This document shows, piece by piece, positions 1 through 7,144 of a stretch of 22,500 nt of DNA. Under the pieces are notes generated by a model, which was not told the DNA's origin, searched no databases, and worked only from the letters and a program-made list of their open reading frames with translations. The stretch comes from Prorocentrum cordatum. Its lineage: Eukaryota; Sar; Dinophyceae; Prorocentrales; Prorocentraceae. The stretch is from assembly GCA_963575745.1 (NCBI GenBank), contig CAUYUJ010003917.1, forward strand, positions 35,001-57,500. The letters run 5' to 3'. Every line of letters starts with the position of its first letter. Position 1 is the stretch's first letter. A program made the translations under genes and the position numbers.

Positions 1-2
1 TA

Positions 3-143
3 GATGATGAGTCTTACCGCTGCTCCATGTGTCCTTGGACAGCCAGAAACCGAACCCACTGGTGTACACCCTGGCGTGCATTGGCACACCACTGCCGCCG
101 CAAGGGCTTCGTTCGCGCACTACCCGCTGCTATACGACACTGA
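3..143 (+). CDS. Possible 3' end of a zinc-finger-like protein (partial)
   Basis: Frame 3 is open from the window edge to a TGA at 141-143, giving 46 residues. It holds a CxxC pair at residues 7 and 10 (SYRCSMCPW) and a His/Cys cluster at residues 29-31 (ALAHHCRRKG), with another His and Cys at 19 and 21. The Tyr before the CxxC and the Leu before the His are as in C2H2-type fingers, but the spacing between the pairs (18 residues) is longer than the usual 12, so the family is not certain. The other two frames of this stretch are less protein-like. The true start lies upstream of the window. It could be chance: 46 open codons in GC-rich DNA is weak evidence, and I rely on the motif, not the length. 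Confidence 0.2.
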   Translation, partial: DDESYRCSMCPWTARNRTHWCTPWRALAHHCRRKGFVRALPAAIRH

Positions 144-544
144 ACCGACGTTCCCATGCCCGCCTGGGAGGATGACATGTTACTTCGCGTGTTTCTTTTT
201 GATGCGTAGATCTCATCCCATGCTGCAAGTATGCTAGATGCCGAGAAGGTAAGTGGCGGCTGTTGAAAGTGAAGAGGGCGATAATAGTGCTCGTTGGAAC
301 AGGGACGCCTGGGTATGTTGTTCGCGTATCTGGCGGTCAAATATGTCCGGGTGTTCGTCCATGTGGTCATCATTCTTCTCTCAACGTCTTGAGCTGATTG
401 GCGGTCAATTCGTTGTCCGTTTTCTGTTTCCTGCTGCTCGTTTTGTCCCGCTGCTTGCGGCAGCTGTGCCGCAACACCAGCGAGGCCCAATGTGGCGACC
501 TTTCGAGCACCGCCCGGAATGCCGTCACATGTTATTCATCGGGA
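144..544. other. No gene recognised; one good splice-donor-like site
   Basis: Nothing in any frame looks like a known protein. A strong donor-like sequence, AAG|GTAAGT, has its GT at 249-250, but no frame upstream of it is convincingly coding: the frame starting at 4 stops at 235-237, before the donor. The stretch ends where the first R245 repeat begins. Confidence 0.4.
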
Positions 545-750
545 GCCAGGGGCACCGGATCCTGCAGGATCCTGCGAAGACCCCCTCTGGCTGACCCGGG
601 TTCGCGAGTCGCTCGTGGCCGCGAGGCGGCCGCGCCTATTGGCTGACCCGGGTTTGCGAAGACCTGCGCTGCAGTTTTTTTTTTTGCACTGCAGTTTTTG
701 GTCTCCTGCTGACGGGGGTCTGAATTGACCCGGGTCAGAAGATCCCCGAG
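545..750 (+). repeat. Interspersed repeat R245, copy 1 (5'-truncated)
   Basis: This copy matches 1294-1538 and 20351-20595 along its whole length. Landmarks in order are GGATCCTGCAGGATCCTGCG, CCCCCTCTGGCTGACCCGGG, a GGCCGC-rich block, a second GCTGACCCGGGTTTGCGAA, a T-rich stretch with TGCAG on both sides, and the end GGGTCAGAAGATCCCCGA. It lacks the roughly 50-bp leading part (GACGGGGGTCAA...) present in the other two. CTGACCCGGGT near the front is the inverted match of ACCCGGGTCAG near the end. Confidence 0.85.
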
Positions 751-782
751 GGTCCAGCTATTTAATTTACCAGAAGGAGAGT

Positions 783-817
783 CAGAATCACGTGCAAGCA
801 TCGTTCGGGGAAGGGCA
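783..817 (+). repeat. Short copy of the GTGCAAGCATCGTTCGGGGA repeat
   Basis: The 20 bases GTGCAAGCATCGTTCGGGGA occur here and again at about 16056-16075, with a diverged copy at about 15830-15850. Here only about 35 bp is shared, so it is a fragment of the longer repeat found in 15.8-16.1 kb. Confidence 0.6.
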
Positions 818-860
818 CTTCTTCCATTGACGTCGTCGTCATTTGATCGGCAGCCCGCCG

Positions 861-911
861 CGCGGCAGTTTTTGGTTTCCTGTTGGATTGACCGGGTCAG
901 AAGATCCCCGA
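861..911 (+). repeat. R245 partial copy (3' end only)
   Basis: This is the last roughly 50 bp of R245: CAGTTTTTGGTTTCCTG followed by ATTGACCGGGTCAGAAGATC and CCCGA. Compared with copy 1294-1538 it has lost about 11 bp (the internal CTGACCCGGGT block). A solitary 3' end fits 5' truncation or a deletion remnant. Confidence 0.7.
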
Positions 912-1293
912 ATTCAGACCGTCTCTATCCATCGCTTCGTTCGTTCCGCCTGCCCATCTTGCTTGACGGCGCTCGGTGCCCCGTGTGTTCGTTGTCAGTG
1001 TGGTGTTGTTGAGCGGCGATGGTTCTCTGGCGCGGTGTGTGGGGATCGGGGGTGGACAGACCTGCAACCCTGACACGTCGATTAGTGAATTGTCCGTTTT
1101 CAGTTCTCGAGAGGGCGCCGCGGCCTTCATTTTCCAGGCTTGCGCCCGCCAGGTTTGGGCCTCAGGTCGTTTTCACTAAACCACGTTTTACTAAAGGGGG
1201 GTCTGTCCATCCCCGATCTGGCGGTGGGGAGTTTTCGGGCTGAAGCAGTTTCTGTTGATCTGCGTCTGCCGGGGTTTGTTGCGGCGGGCCTCT
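912..1293. other. No gene or repeat recognised
   Basis: All frames were read. Short open stretches exist on both strands, but none has recognisable motifs, and no strong splice-site pair frames them. The sequence is ordinary GC-rich spacer between two R245 copies. Confidence 0.4.
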
Positions 1294-1538
1294 TCGGGGC
1301 TCAAGAGACGGGGGTCAAAGCAAACGGGGGTCAAGGGCACCGGATCCTGCAGGATCCTGCGAAGACCCCCTCTGGCTGACCCGGTTTAGCGAGCCGCTCG
1401 TGGCCGCGAGGCGGCGGCCGCGCATATTGGCCGACCCGGGTTTGCGAAGATCTGCGTTGCAGTTTTTGTTCCTTGCATTTCAGCTTTTGGTTTCCTGCTG
1501 ACCCGGGTCTGGATTGAACCGGGTCAGAGGATCCCCGA
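1294..1538 (+). repeat. Interspersed repeat R245, copy 2 (full length)
   Basis: This is a full-length copy of about 245 bp, collinear with 20351-20595. It starts TCGGGGCTCAAGAGACGGGG, carries a doubled ACGGGGGTCAA, then the BamHI/PstI-like GGATCCTGCAGGATCC block, two CTGACCCGG motifs, the T-rich centre and the GGTCAGAGGATCCCCGA end. No open frame is conserved between copies, so it looks non-autonomous. No clean target-site duplication is visible. Confidence 0.85.
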
Positions 1539-1724
1539 CCTCTGCAGTGCATTAGGCACGTAGGTGTTTAGTTTGGGCCCGTGTGGGGATTGTCCTCTGC
1601 GGATGTTCGGTTTGGTCGCAGTCTGAAGATGTGAGTCTGTTTGTGCAAGTTGTGTCTCCTACTTTCGGGTGGGAGGCCTCTCGGGCGCCTATTGGTGGTA
1701 TGCCTGAAACCTCTTGTGGTCTCA

Positions 1725-2220
1725 GAAAGGGGGGCCTCTTGGGATCCCTTAAGGCCCTCTTCTGGGCTTCTTGGGGCGAATCGGCAGTTCGGGTCCCCCG
1801 TCTGGACCCTCTCTTGGAGCCGTCTTGGGGGCCTCTTGGGCCGTCTTCGAGGCCTCTTGGGCAGTCTCCGGGCTCTCTTCAGCTGTTTCGGGGTTGTTTT
1901 TGGGCCCTCTTGGAGATCCTCGGGCCATCTTGGAGCGGTCGTGGGGGCCTCGTGGAACGCGTTGAAGCGTCGGCAAGCTTAAACGGCGAAAACGCGAACA
2001 GTCTTCAAAAATCCCTTGGGCCTCTTTGGGGAAACCCTCTTGGAGGCCTCTTGGGGCGTCTCGCGGGCCTCGTGGTCCGTCTGGAGATTCATCTTGGGCG
2101 TCTAGAAGTGCTCTTGTGGCGTCTCGCGGCTCTCTTGAACCATCTCGAAGGCTTCTTGGGAGTCTCGTGGCTCTTTTTGGGTCTCTCTAGGAGGCCTCGA
2201 GGGCGGCGCCTAGGAGCAAA
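1725..2220. repeat. Family-1 minisatellite array (21-bp, GGCC-rich)
   Basis: Degenerate tandem units of the type GGCCTCTTGGGCCGTCTTGGA, each made of two roughly 10-11 bp half-units (CTCTTGGGGC, CGTCTTGGAGGC). Because 21 is a multiple of 3, long open frames appear on both strands (heptads such as RGPQDGP on the minus strand). An AT-richer interruption at about 1968-2010 (CGTCGGCAAGC, then GAAAACGCGAAC) resembles the spacer seen between other arrays. Confidence 0.85.
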
Positions 2221-2385
2221 ACCATCTCTGGCGGGACCTTGCCGGTGATCTGCCTGGGATACTATTGCGCCAGGGGAACCCCGCGCGCGCGATTGTGTAT
2301 AGAAATGTGTTTCACCTGTTACCGGAAATCTTAGCACGCCTCTTGCCCGTTGGGCCGGCGAATTTTTTGAGAAGCCTTCGTCGAG
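2221..2385. other. Unique spacer between family-1 arrays
   Basis: About 165 bp with lower repeat content, including GATTGTGTATAGAAATGTGT. No coding signal or known motif was found. Confidence 0.4.
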
Positions 2386-2990
2386 GAGCTCTCCTCGGTC
2401 CCACTTGGGCCGTGTTGAGGCTGTGGGCTGTCTTGGGCTCCTGCAGGGAGGACATCCCTTGGTCCGTCTTGGGGCCAACTTGGGGCCCCCCGAGGGCTGT
2501 CTGGGAGCGCTGCTCCTGGTCATTGGGGACCTCTTGGGGCCGTCGTGGGGCTCCGAAGGGTCATCTCGGGTGGCCCGTCTTGGGCCCCCGTGCGGGCCAT
2601 CTTGGAGGCCTCTCGGGCCATCTTGAGGCCCTCTTGGGCCGTCTTGCGGCCCTCTTTGGGGGCCTATCAGGTTGCGTTTGGGCCTTGTTTGATGTCTCTT
2701 GGGCCGGCCTGGGATGTCTTGGGCTGACGGAAGCCCGAGAAGGTGATTCTCCGAGGACGCTTGCCGCGCCCCAGACAAATCTATAGTTTTGGCCTCTTCG
2801 GGCCCTGCTGGGGGTCCTCTTGAAACCCTCGTGGGCCGTCTTTGTCGAGTCTTGGGTCGTCGTCATTGGGCCGTCTTGGGGCTAACTTGTGCCGCCTTGG
2901 GGCCATCTTGGGCTGTCCTGGCAACCTCGGTGGCCCGCCCTGGGCCGTCTTGGAGGCCAAGTTGGGCGTGCTGCAGGCCTTGGATCACCC
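2386..2990. repeat. Family-1 minisatellite array, two modules
   Basis: The same 21-bp GGCC/TCTTGG units as at 1725-2220. The array is broken at about 2722-2790 by a spacer (GACGGAAGCCCGAGAAGGTG ... AAATCTATAGTTTTGGCC) that occupies the same place as the spacers near 4755, 5060 and 12330. Minus-strand reading gives repeated RGPQDGP-like heptads, which reflect the unit and not a protein. Confidence 0.85.
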
Positions 2991-3090
2991 CAGGTAGGTG
3001 GCGGCGCTTCCCAGAGCTCTCGGGAGGGAAGGAGGTTCAGAGGAGGAGCAGTTACACATAACGCTGCCCCTCCATCTTTTTCCTTTTTTA

Positions 3091-3193
3091 GGGCCTCCTG
3101 AGAGGCCCTCGTTCTTCACCGCTGGATTCGCCTCGCAGTGCTGGTCAGACCGCACCCCAGGTAAGGTCTGGGGAGAAGCGGCATCGATACCCC
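3091..3193 (+). repeat. Repeat shared with 6699-6800 (copy 1)
   Basis: GGGCCTCCTGAGAGGC, then CACCGCTGGATTCGCCTCG, then GGTCAGACCGCACCCC align with 6699-6800 at high identity. Weaker similarity (a GGAGGAGCAG...CGCTGCCCCTCC block) extends upstream to about 3036. A donor-like AG|GTAAGG (GT at 3162-3163) lies in this copy but is not kept in the other, so I do not read it as an exon. Confidence 0.65.
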
Positions 3194-3310
3194 TTGGTTC
3201 GCCCAGGGGCGATGCACGCAGAGAGGCGTGAGACGAGAGAAGTGGACGCCCCTTGGGAGGCTGCAGGACGCTAGACGTTACTGGCGTCTCTGCTACTGGG
3301 GTTACGGTGG

Positions 3311-3314
<4 letters not shown>

Positions 3315-3341
<27 letters not shown>
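3315..3341. repeat. (TC)n microsatellite
   Basis: An uninterrupted TC dinucleotide run of about 27 bp. Confidence 0.95.
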
Positions 3342-3869
3342 ATGCCTGCGTCCTCTTTCAGTCGCGTTCCTCCGCTACCCTCCTATCTGGCCAGACGGCC
3401 TGCCAGCATGCTTCTCTCCTGCCCGCAGATCACTGTCCTCGTCTCCAACTGCGTGTCCACTATTCCTGGGGCTGGCCGCGCCGCTCGCTCGGGGGAGTGA
3501 TCCGTCCCCCCTGAGCCGCTCGCTCCGTCCGCCCCTCTTTCGGCCGCGCCCTCCCCCCGCTCATCCTTCTTGCATGGTGGCACAAATTCGCTCTCACGGC
3601 ATCCCCGTTGTGGCATCCCATCGCCAGCGCAGACGTCCCCTGCCGAGCCGCCGACGCAAAACGTTTCCACTGCCCCAGCAGGCAGTGCTTGCACGAAGGG
3701 GGTTCCTTGCCAGGGTACTCACTGGCTTGTGCTTCCGAGCTGCTGCCCAGTGGCCGACCCTTTGGCGCCTCGGGGCCGCCCCGTGCGCTGGCCGGCGTGC
3801 CCCGGTCTTCGGTGGCCGCACGCAGGCGTTTGCTTCTTTTTGAAGACCAGGCAACGGAACGCCAGCCAG
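3342..3869. other. Non-repetitive GC-rich stretch, no gene recognised
   Basis: Open frames cover this stretch on both strands, but none has recognisable domains, and the frames overlap without one standing out. An acceptor-like pyrimidine tract ending CCCGCAG at about 3428 could begin an exon (ITVLVSNCVSTIPG...), but that frame stops at 3498-3500. I see no convincing gene. Confidence 0.35.
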
Positions 3870-4034
3870 GCTGGTATCTGATGGGCCTGTTTTCCACCAC
3901 CACCACCATAAGTTGAAGGGGAGGGGGTCCTCCTCCTCCTCCTCCTCCTGCTCCTCCTCCTCCTCGTCCTCCACCTCCTTCCCCCCTCCAGCTTATGGTG
4001 GTGGTAGTGGAAAACAGGCCCACCAGTACCGGTC
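3870..4034. repeat. Long inverted repeat enclosing a CCT tract
   Basis: The left arm at 3882-3927 (TGGGCCTGTTTTCCACCACC, then ACCACCATAAGTTG and GGGGAGGGGG) is the reverse complement of the right arm at about 3981-4022 (CCCCCCTCCAGCTTATGGTG ... GGAAAACAGGCCCA), with few mismatches. Weaker pairing extends outward to CTGGTATCTGA / CCAGTACCGG, giving arms near 55 bp. The loop is almost pure CCT triplets. This has the form of a foldback or MITE-like element whose centre has become, or always was, a triplet tract. A related single arm occurs at 20094-20152. Confidence 0.8.
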
Positions 4035-4560
4035 CCCCTATCTCAGGCGATCGCAAACATGGGTCAAGGGGGCGTGGACAAGCGACGGGTCCCGCTTCCA
4101 TGGGAGATCGCAGATTCCCGCCGCCGAGCGGGGCGGCACCGGCTTCATTTTGCGGAGGGCACTTCCCCCGATCCGTGAATTTGGCGACCGCGCGCCAAAT
4201 CCATGGATCGTTAATGTTTGCGCGCCCCCGAGTCGTTTGACAAAAACTGCTGTATGATGCGCACGCGTTGATCTAACGAGTGTTCGTTACACGAATGCGC
4301 GCCACAACATTCGATGGGGGGGGCACATGCGCACACATGGCGTGATTCTTGCCAAACCATCGGCGTCCAAGCAGCGTTGGCTAGAACTTGGCAGGTCTGT
4401 TCTGCGATCGCGAGCTACGCGGATTGCACGCGCGAGCGAATGTCGAAATCATGACCCAATCATCGCGCGCCCGCCAACTCAATCACAAAAGCTGCCTCCG
4501 GCAACTGCGCCAACAAACCAGCGCAACATTTTGGGTGGCAGCTATTCGAAAAGGCATGAG
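4035..4560. other. Unique stretch, no gene recognised
   Basis: No repeat family and no coding candidate could be supported. It is somewhat richer in CpG (CGCGCGCC, GCGCACGCG) and contains scattered GATCGC words. The transition to minisatellite occurs near 4562. Confidence 0.4.
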
Positions 4561-4561
4561 G

Positions 4562-5250
4562 GCCTGCTGGAGACCTCTTGGGGTAGAATGCCCGAATGCT
4601 TGTTTCGTGCTTTCCTCTCTTGGGGCTGTCTTGGGGCCTCCTTGGCGCCCCTTCGGCCGGTTCGGATCCCTCTTGGGCTTTCTTTGAGATCTCTCGGTGG
4701 CCTCCTCAGCCGTCTCGGGGTAGTCGTGGAGGCCTCTTGGGCCGTCTTGCGTCGGAAGCTCGACAAAGCGAGAACCCAACAATATTGAAACACGCTGCAG
4801 AACATCAATTTAGCCTTTTTGGGGCCTCCTGAGCTCTCCTGGGACGGAAGGCTCGAACTGTCGGGCCGTGCTCACCCTCTTGGGCTGTTCTTGGGGCTGG
4901 CTTGACGCCTTCGAAGGGTAGTCTCGGGCGCCTCTTGGGCCGTCTTGGAGCTCTCTTGGGCCGTCTTGGAGCCCTCTTGGCCGTCTCGGTGCCATTTTGG
5001 GGGCCTTGTGGGCAGTCTTGGGGCAGTCCTGGTGGCATCTTTGGTCGACTCGGGACGTCGGAAGCTCGACAAGCGAGAACTGGACACGCATTGAACAACC
5101 TGTTGGGTAATCACTGGTTTTCGCGTCTGGAGGCCCTCGTTGGACAGGGTCTTGGGCCCTCTTGGGATGCCTTGAAGGCCGCGTGGGCCGCATCGGAGCC
5201 ATCTTAGGCCGTCTGGATGCCAAAGTGGCCCTTCCTGGGAAGCGATATTG
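4562..5250. repeat. Family-1 minisatellite array, three modules
   Basis: 21-bp GGCC/TCTTGG units in three blocks (about 4562-4752, 4815-5055, 5120-5235). The first two blocks end with nearly the same trailer: TCGGAAGCTCGACAAAGCGA at 4751 and TCGGAAGCTCGACAAGCGAG at 5056. Each trailer leads into a 45-60 bp AT-richer spacer before the next block. Trailer plus spacer plus block is therefore itself a repeated module of about 300 bp. Confidence 0.85.
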
Positions 5251-5504
5251 TGCCGTCTTGGAGGCATCTGGACCTCAAGAGCGTGAAGCTGTCGCATTTT
5301 GCAAGGGATTGCGGCCTCGGGAAGAAGGGCGATGGTCGCTGTCGTCGCCCTCGTAATCAGTGCCACCAGCATTATCATCACTCGACCGCCCGATTTCAGG
5401 ATTTGCATGAAACATGTTATTGCGTTGATTCGCCACTTGAATGTTGCCGACAAGCTGCGCGTGGGTGGGTGGGGTGTTTCCTCGAGTAGTGGAGTTGACG
5501 ACGA

Positions 5505-5880
5505 GATGGCACCACACATGTTGCATTCAATAGTTTGCACCTCGCTGATGGCACCGCATAGGCTGCCCCGCATAGGTAGGACTACACATATCGCACTACG
5601 TGTGTTGCTCCACATGTTGTGCGCCACATACGTTACACGTCATTGGTGACACCGCATCGTATGCATCGCGTTGGTTGCACAGTGTTAGTAGTGCTGCATA
5701 TAGTACATCTCACCCTTAGCATACAGATGTTCCACCACATAGGTAGCAACGCAGAGTGCACCAAACAGCTTGTACAACATCGTTTGCCTGCAATTCTGCA
5801 CCGCGTAGATTACACCGTCGTTGTTGTCTCACATAGGTGGCACCGCATCGCCTACATTGCACAACGTACATAAGTACATA
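5505..5880. repeat. Degenerate CACCGCATAGGT-type tandem array
   Basis: Words such as GGCACCGCATAGG, ACACCGCATCG, CCACATAGGTAGC, CACATAGGTGGCACCGCATC and TGCACAACGTAC recur at irregular 11-24 bp spacing. One more unit group follows the microsatellite at 6003-6045 (CATCACATAGATTTC, CTGCGTAGGTTGC). It is heavily diverged and has no stable open frame. Confidence 0.6.
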
Positions 5881-5946
5881 TATACACACATACACCTATA
5901 TATTCATACGTGCATGCGTTTACATATATATATATGGCTATACAGT

Positions 5947-5978
<32 letters not shown>

Positions 5979-5994
5979 CGTGTGTGTGTGTGTG
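5881..5994. repeat. TA/TG-rich microsatellite
   Basis: An AT-rich tract (TATACACACATACACC, CATATATATATATGG, a long TA run at about 5948-5969) passing into a TG run to about 5994. It interrupts the CACCGCATAGGT array. Confidence 0.9.
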
Positions 5995-6104
5995 CTTATT
6001 CGCTGCATCACATAGATTTCACTGCGTAGGTTGCTTCCCATCGTCTGCACTGAGTATTTTTGGATCCGGGAACGCAATCATCCACTTGTGGAGTCCACTT
6101 CTCG

Positions 6105-6426
6105 TGATGTGCGTTGCCTCTCCAGTCCCAATGTCTCCTCTCCCTGCCCCCGGTCCTGCTCCTCCTCCTCGTGGCGACCCTGCGCACTCCTCCTCCTCCT
6201 CCTCCGCCTCTCTTCCTCTTCCTCCCCGCCTCTCTTCCTCCGCCTCCCCCCTATCCGGCCCTGCCCCCTCGCGTGCCGCTCCGCCCCCGCCTCCTCCCTC
6301 CTCCGCCCCCCCCCCTCGAAGTGCCCTTCTCTGCCCGCCGCTCCCCGCCCGCCGCCTCGCCCCCCCCCCGGCGCGCTCGGCCTCGGCGCCTCGCCCTATC
6401 CCGCGCCGCCCCGCCCCCGCGCGCAC
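6105..6426. other. C/T-rich low-complexity stretch
   Basis: Dense CCTCCTCC and CCCCCGCC composition. It is open in all three plus frames, so open frames mean little here. In the frame of the exon that follows it would encode a Leu-rich segment (CALLLLLLRL) and a Pro/Ala/Arg-rich linker, which could be the anchor and stem of a Golgi enzyme, but composition alone can explain this. Confidence 0.5.
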
Positions 6427-6567
6427 AGCCCGAGCCTCTACGTCTACGAGGGCCTCCCCGGCAGCGGCACCCCGGCGGCCTGCGCGTTGCGCGGCCTCTG
6501 CTTCACCGAGGTGCACGTACACCGCGTGCTGCGGCGGAGCGCCTGCCGCACCGGCCGCCAGGAGGAC
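6427..6567 (+). CDS. Possible exon of an exostosin-like (GT47) glycosyltransferase
   Basis: The frame beginning AGC CCG AGC CTC encodes 47 residues that follow the opening of exostosin-family domains: a first strand LYVYEGLP, a Cys-containing loop, a helix TEVHVHRVLRR, and RTGRQEDA in the place of the family's R-T-x-D-P-E-E-A motif. Exostosin-like enzymes are Golgi membrane glycosyltransferases and are abundant in dinoflagellates. The frame is open upstream through Pro/Ala-rich codons back to about 6031 with no clear start; the first residues given are only where similarity begins. Similarity stops after QED, where GAC|GCATCC could be a GC donor of the kind dinoflagellates use. No further domain (no FFVP motif, no catalytic region) follows in the next 4 kb. 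It may be a first exon with a distant partner or a stranded fragment. The match is from memory of the family. Confidence 0.35.
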
Positions 6568-6606
6568 GCATCCCGCGGGGGCTCGCGAAGGGGAGGGGGG
6601 GCCCCC

Positions 6607-6652
6607 CCTCCTCCGATCCCTGCCCCCCCGGGGGGGCAGGGATCGGAGGAGG
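6607..6652. repeat. Perfect 46-bp palindrome without a loop
   Basis: CCTCCTCCGATCCCTG followed by seven C is exactly mirrored by seven G followed by CAGGGATCGGAGGAGG, centred between 6629 and 6630. The arms are 23 bp with no mismatch and no spacer, just after the exostosin-like exon. Confidence 0.9.
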
Positions 6653-6698
6653 AAAGGGTGCCCATGCCGCTGCCCTTCGCGCCCGTTTTCCCCGTTTT

Positions 6699-6800
6699 GG
6701 GCCTCCTGGGAGGCTCTCGTCGCCACCGCTGGATTCGCCTCGGAATCCTTGTCAGAACGCACCCCTTGAGAGGTCCAGGGGGCACCGGTATCAGCACCTT
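6699..6800 (+). repeat. Repeat shared with 3091-3193 (copy 2)
   Basis: GGGCCTCCTGGGAGGCTCTC, CACCGCTGGATTCGCCTCGG, GTCAGAACGCACCCC, then GGCACCGGTATCAGCACC align with the copy near 3.1 kb. The upstream GGAGGAGGAAAGGGTG...GCTGCCCTTC block also matches, so homology may begin near 6645, inside the palindrome. Confidence 0.65.
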
Positions 6801-6939
6801 TTGACTTCCCCAAAGAGAGAGGTTCAGGGGCAACGTTGTGGTGGGGGGGTGGGGGAGGCAGAATCGCCGGTGGGGCCTCTCTACAGCGCTCCCCCCCCTC
6901 CCCCTGGACCGAGCGGAGTTCATACCGGGTGCTTATTGT
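6801..6939. other. G/C-run spacer, no gene recognised
   Basis: Contains long G runs (near 6840-6856) and C runs (near 6890-6904). No coding candidate was found. Confidence 0.4.
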
Positions 6940-7015
6940 CGATACATATCTGTATATACATTTACATTTACATATACATATATACACATATAAATGCATA
7001 CAGATAAACACACAT
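6940..7015. repeat. TACATA-rich low-complexity tract
   Basis: Irregular TACATATA/TATACA/CATTTA words, similar in flavour to the tract at 5881-5994, in otherwise GC-rich DNA. Confidence 0.8.
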
Positions 7016-7144
7016 GGGATTTTCTTGTCTGTTTCCATAGGTGTTGTCTTGGAATTTGCCTGGGCCGCCTGGCCGGTGCTGGCAGGCATTGTTGCGGTAA
7101 GAACGAATGCCGCCCGAGGGGCCCGCGCGTCGAGACATTGGCAA

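Noticed and set aside
545-750. GGTTCGCGAGTC in R245 as a tRNA-like B box (SINE)
   Set aside because: The word is not kept in the other copies (TTTAGCGAGCC, GTTAGCGAGCC) and no A box or A-tail is present.
1583-2778. Long frames with GLLGPSWG or RGPQDGP heptads, both strands
   Set aside because: They are direct readings of the 21-bp family-1 array; several frames on both strands are equally long.
3253-3843. 196-codon plus-strand frame with a Leu/Ser run
   Set aside because: Starts in unique DNA and passes through the TC microsatellite; overlapping frames on both strands are similarly long and none has a motif.
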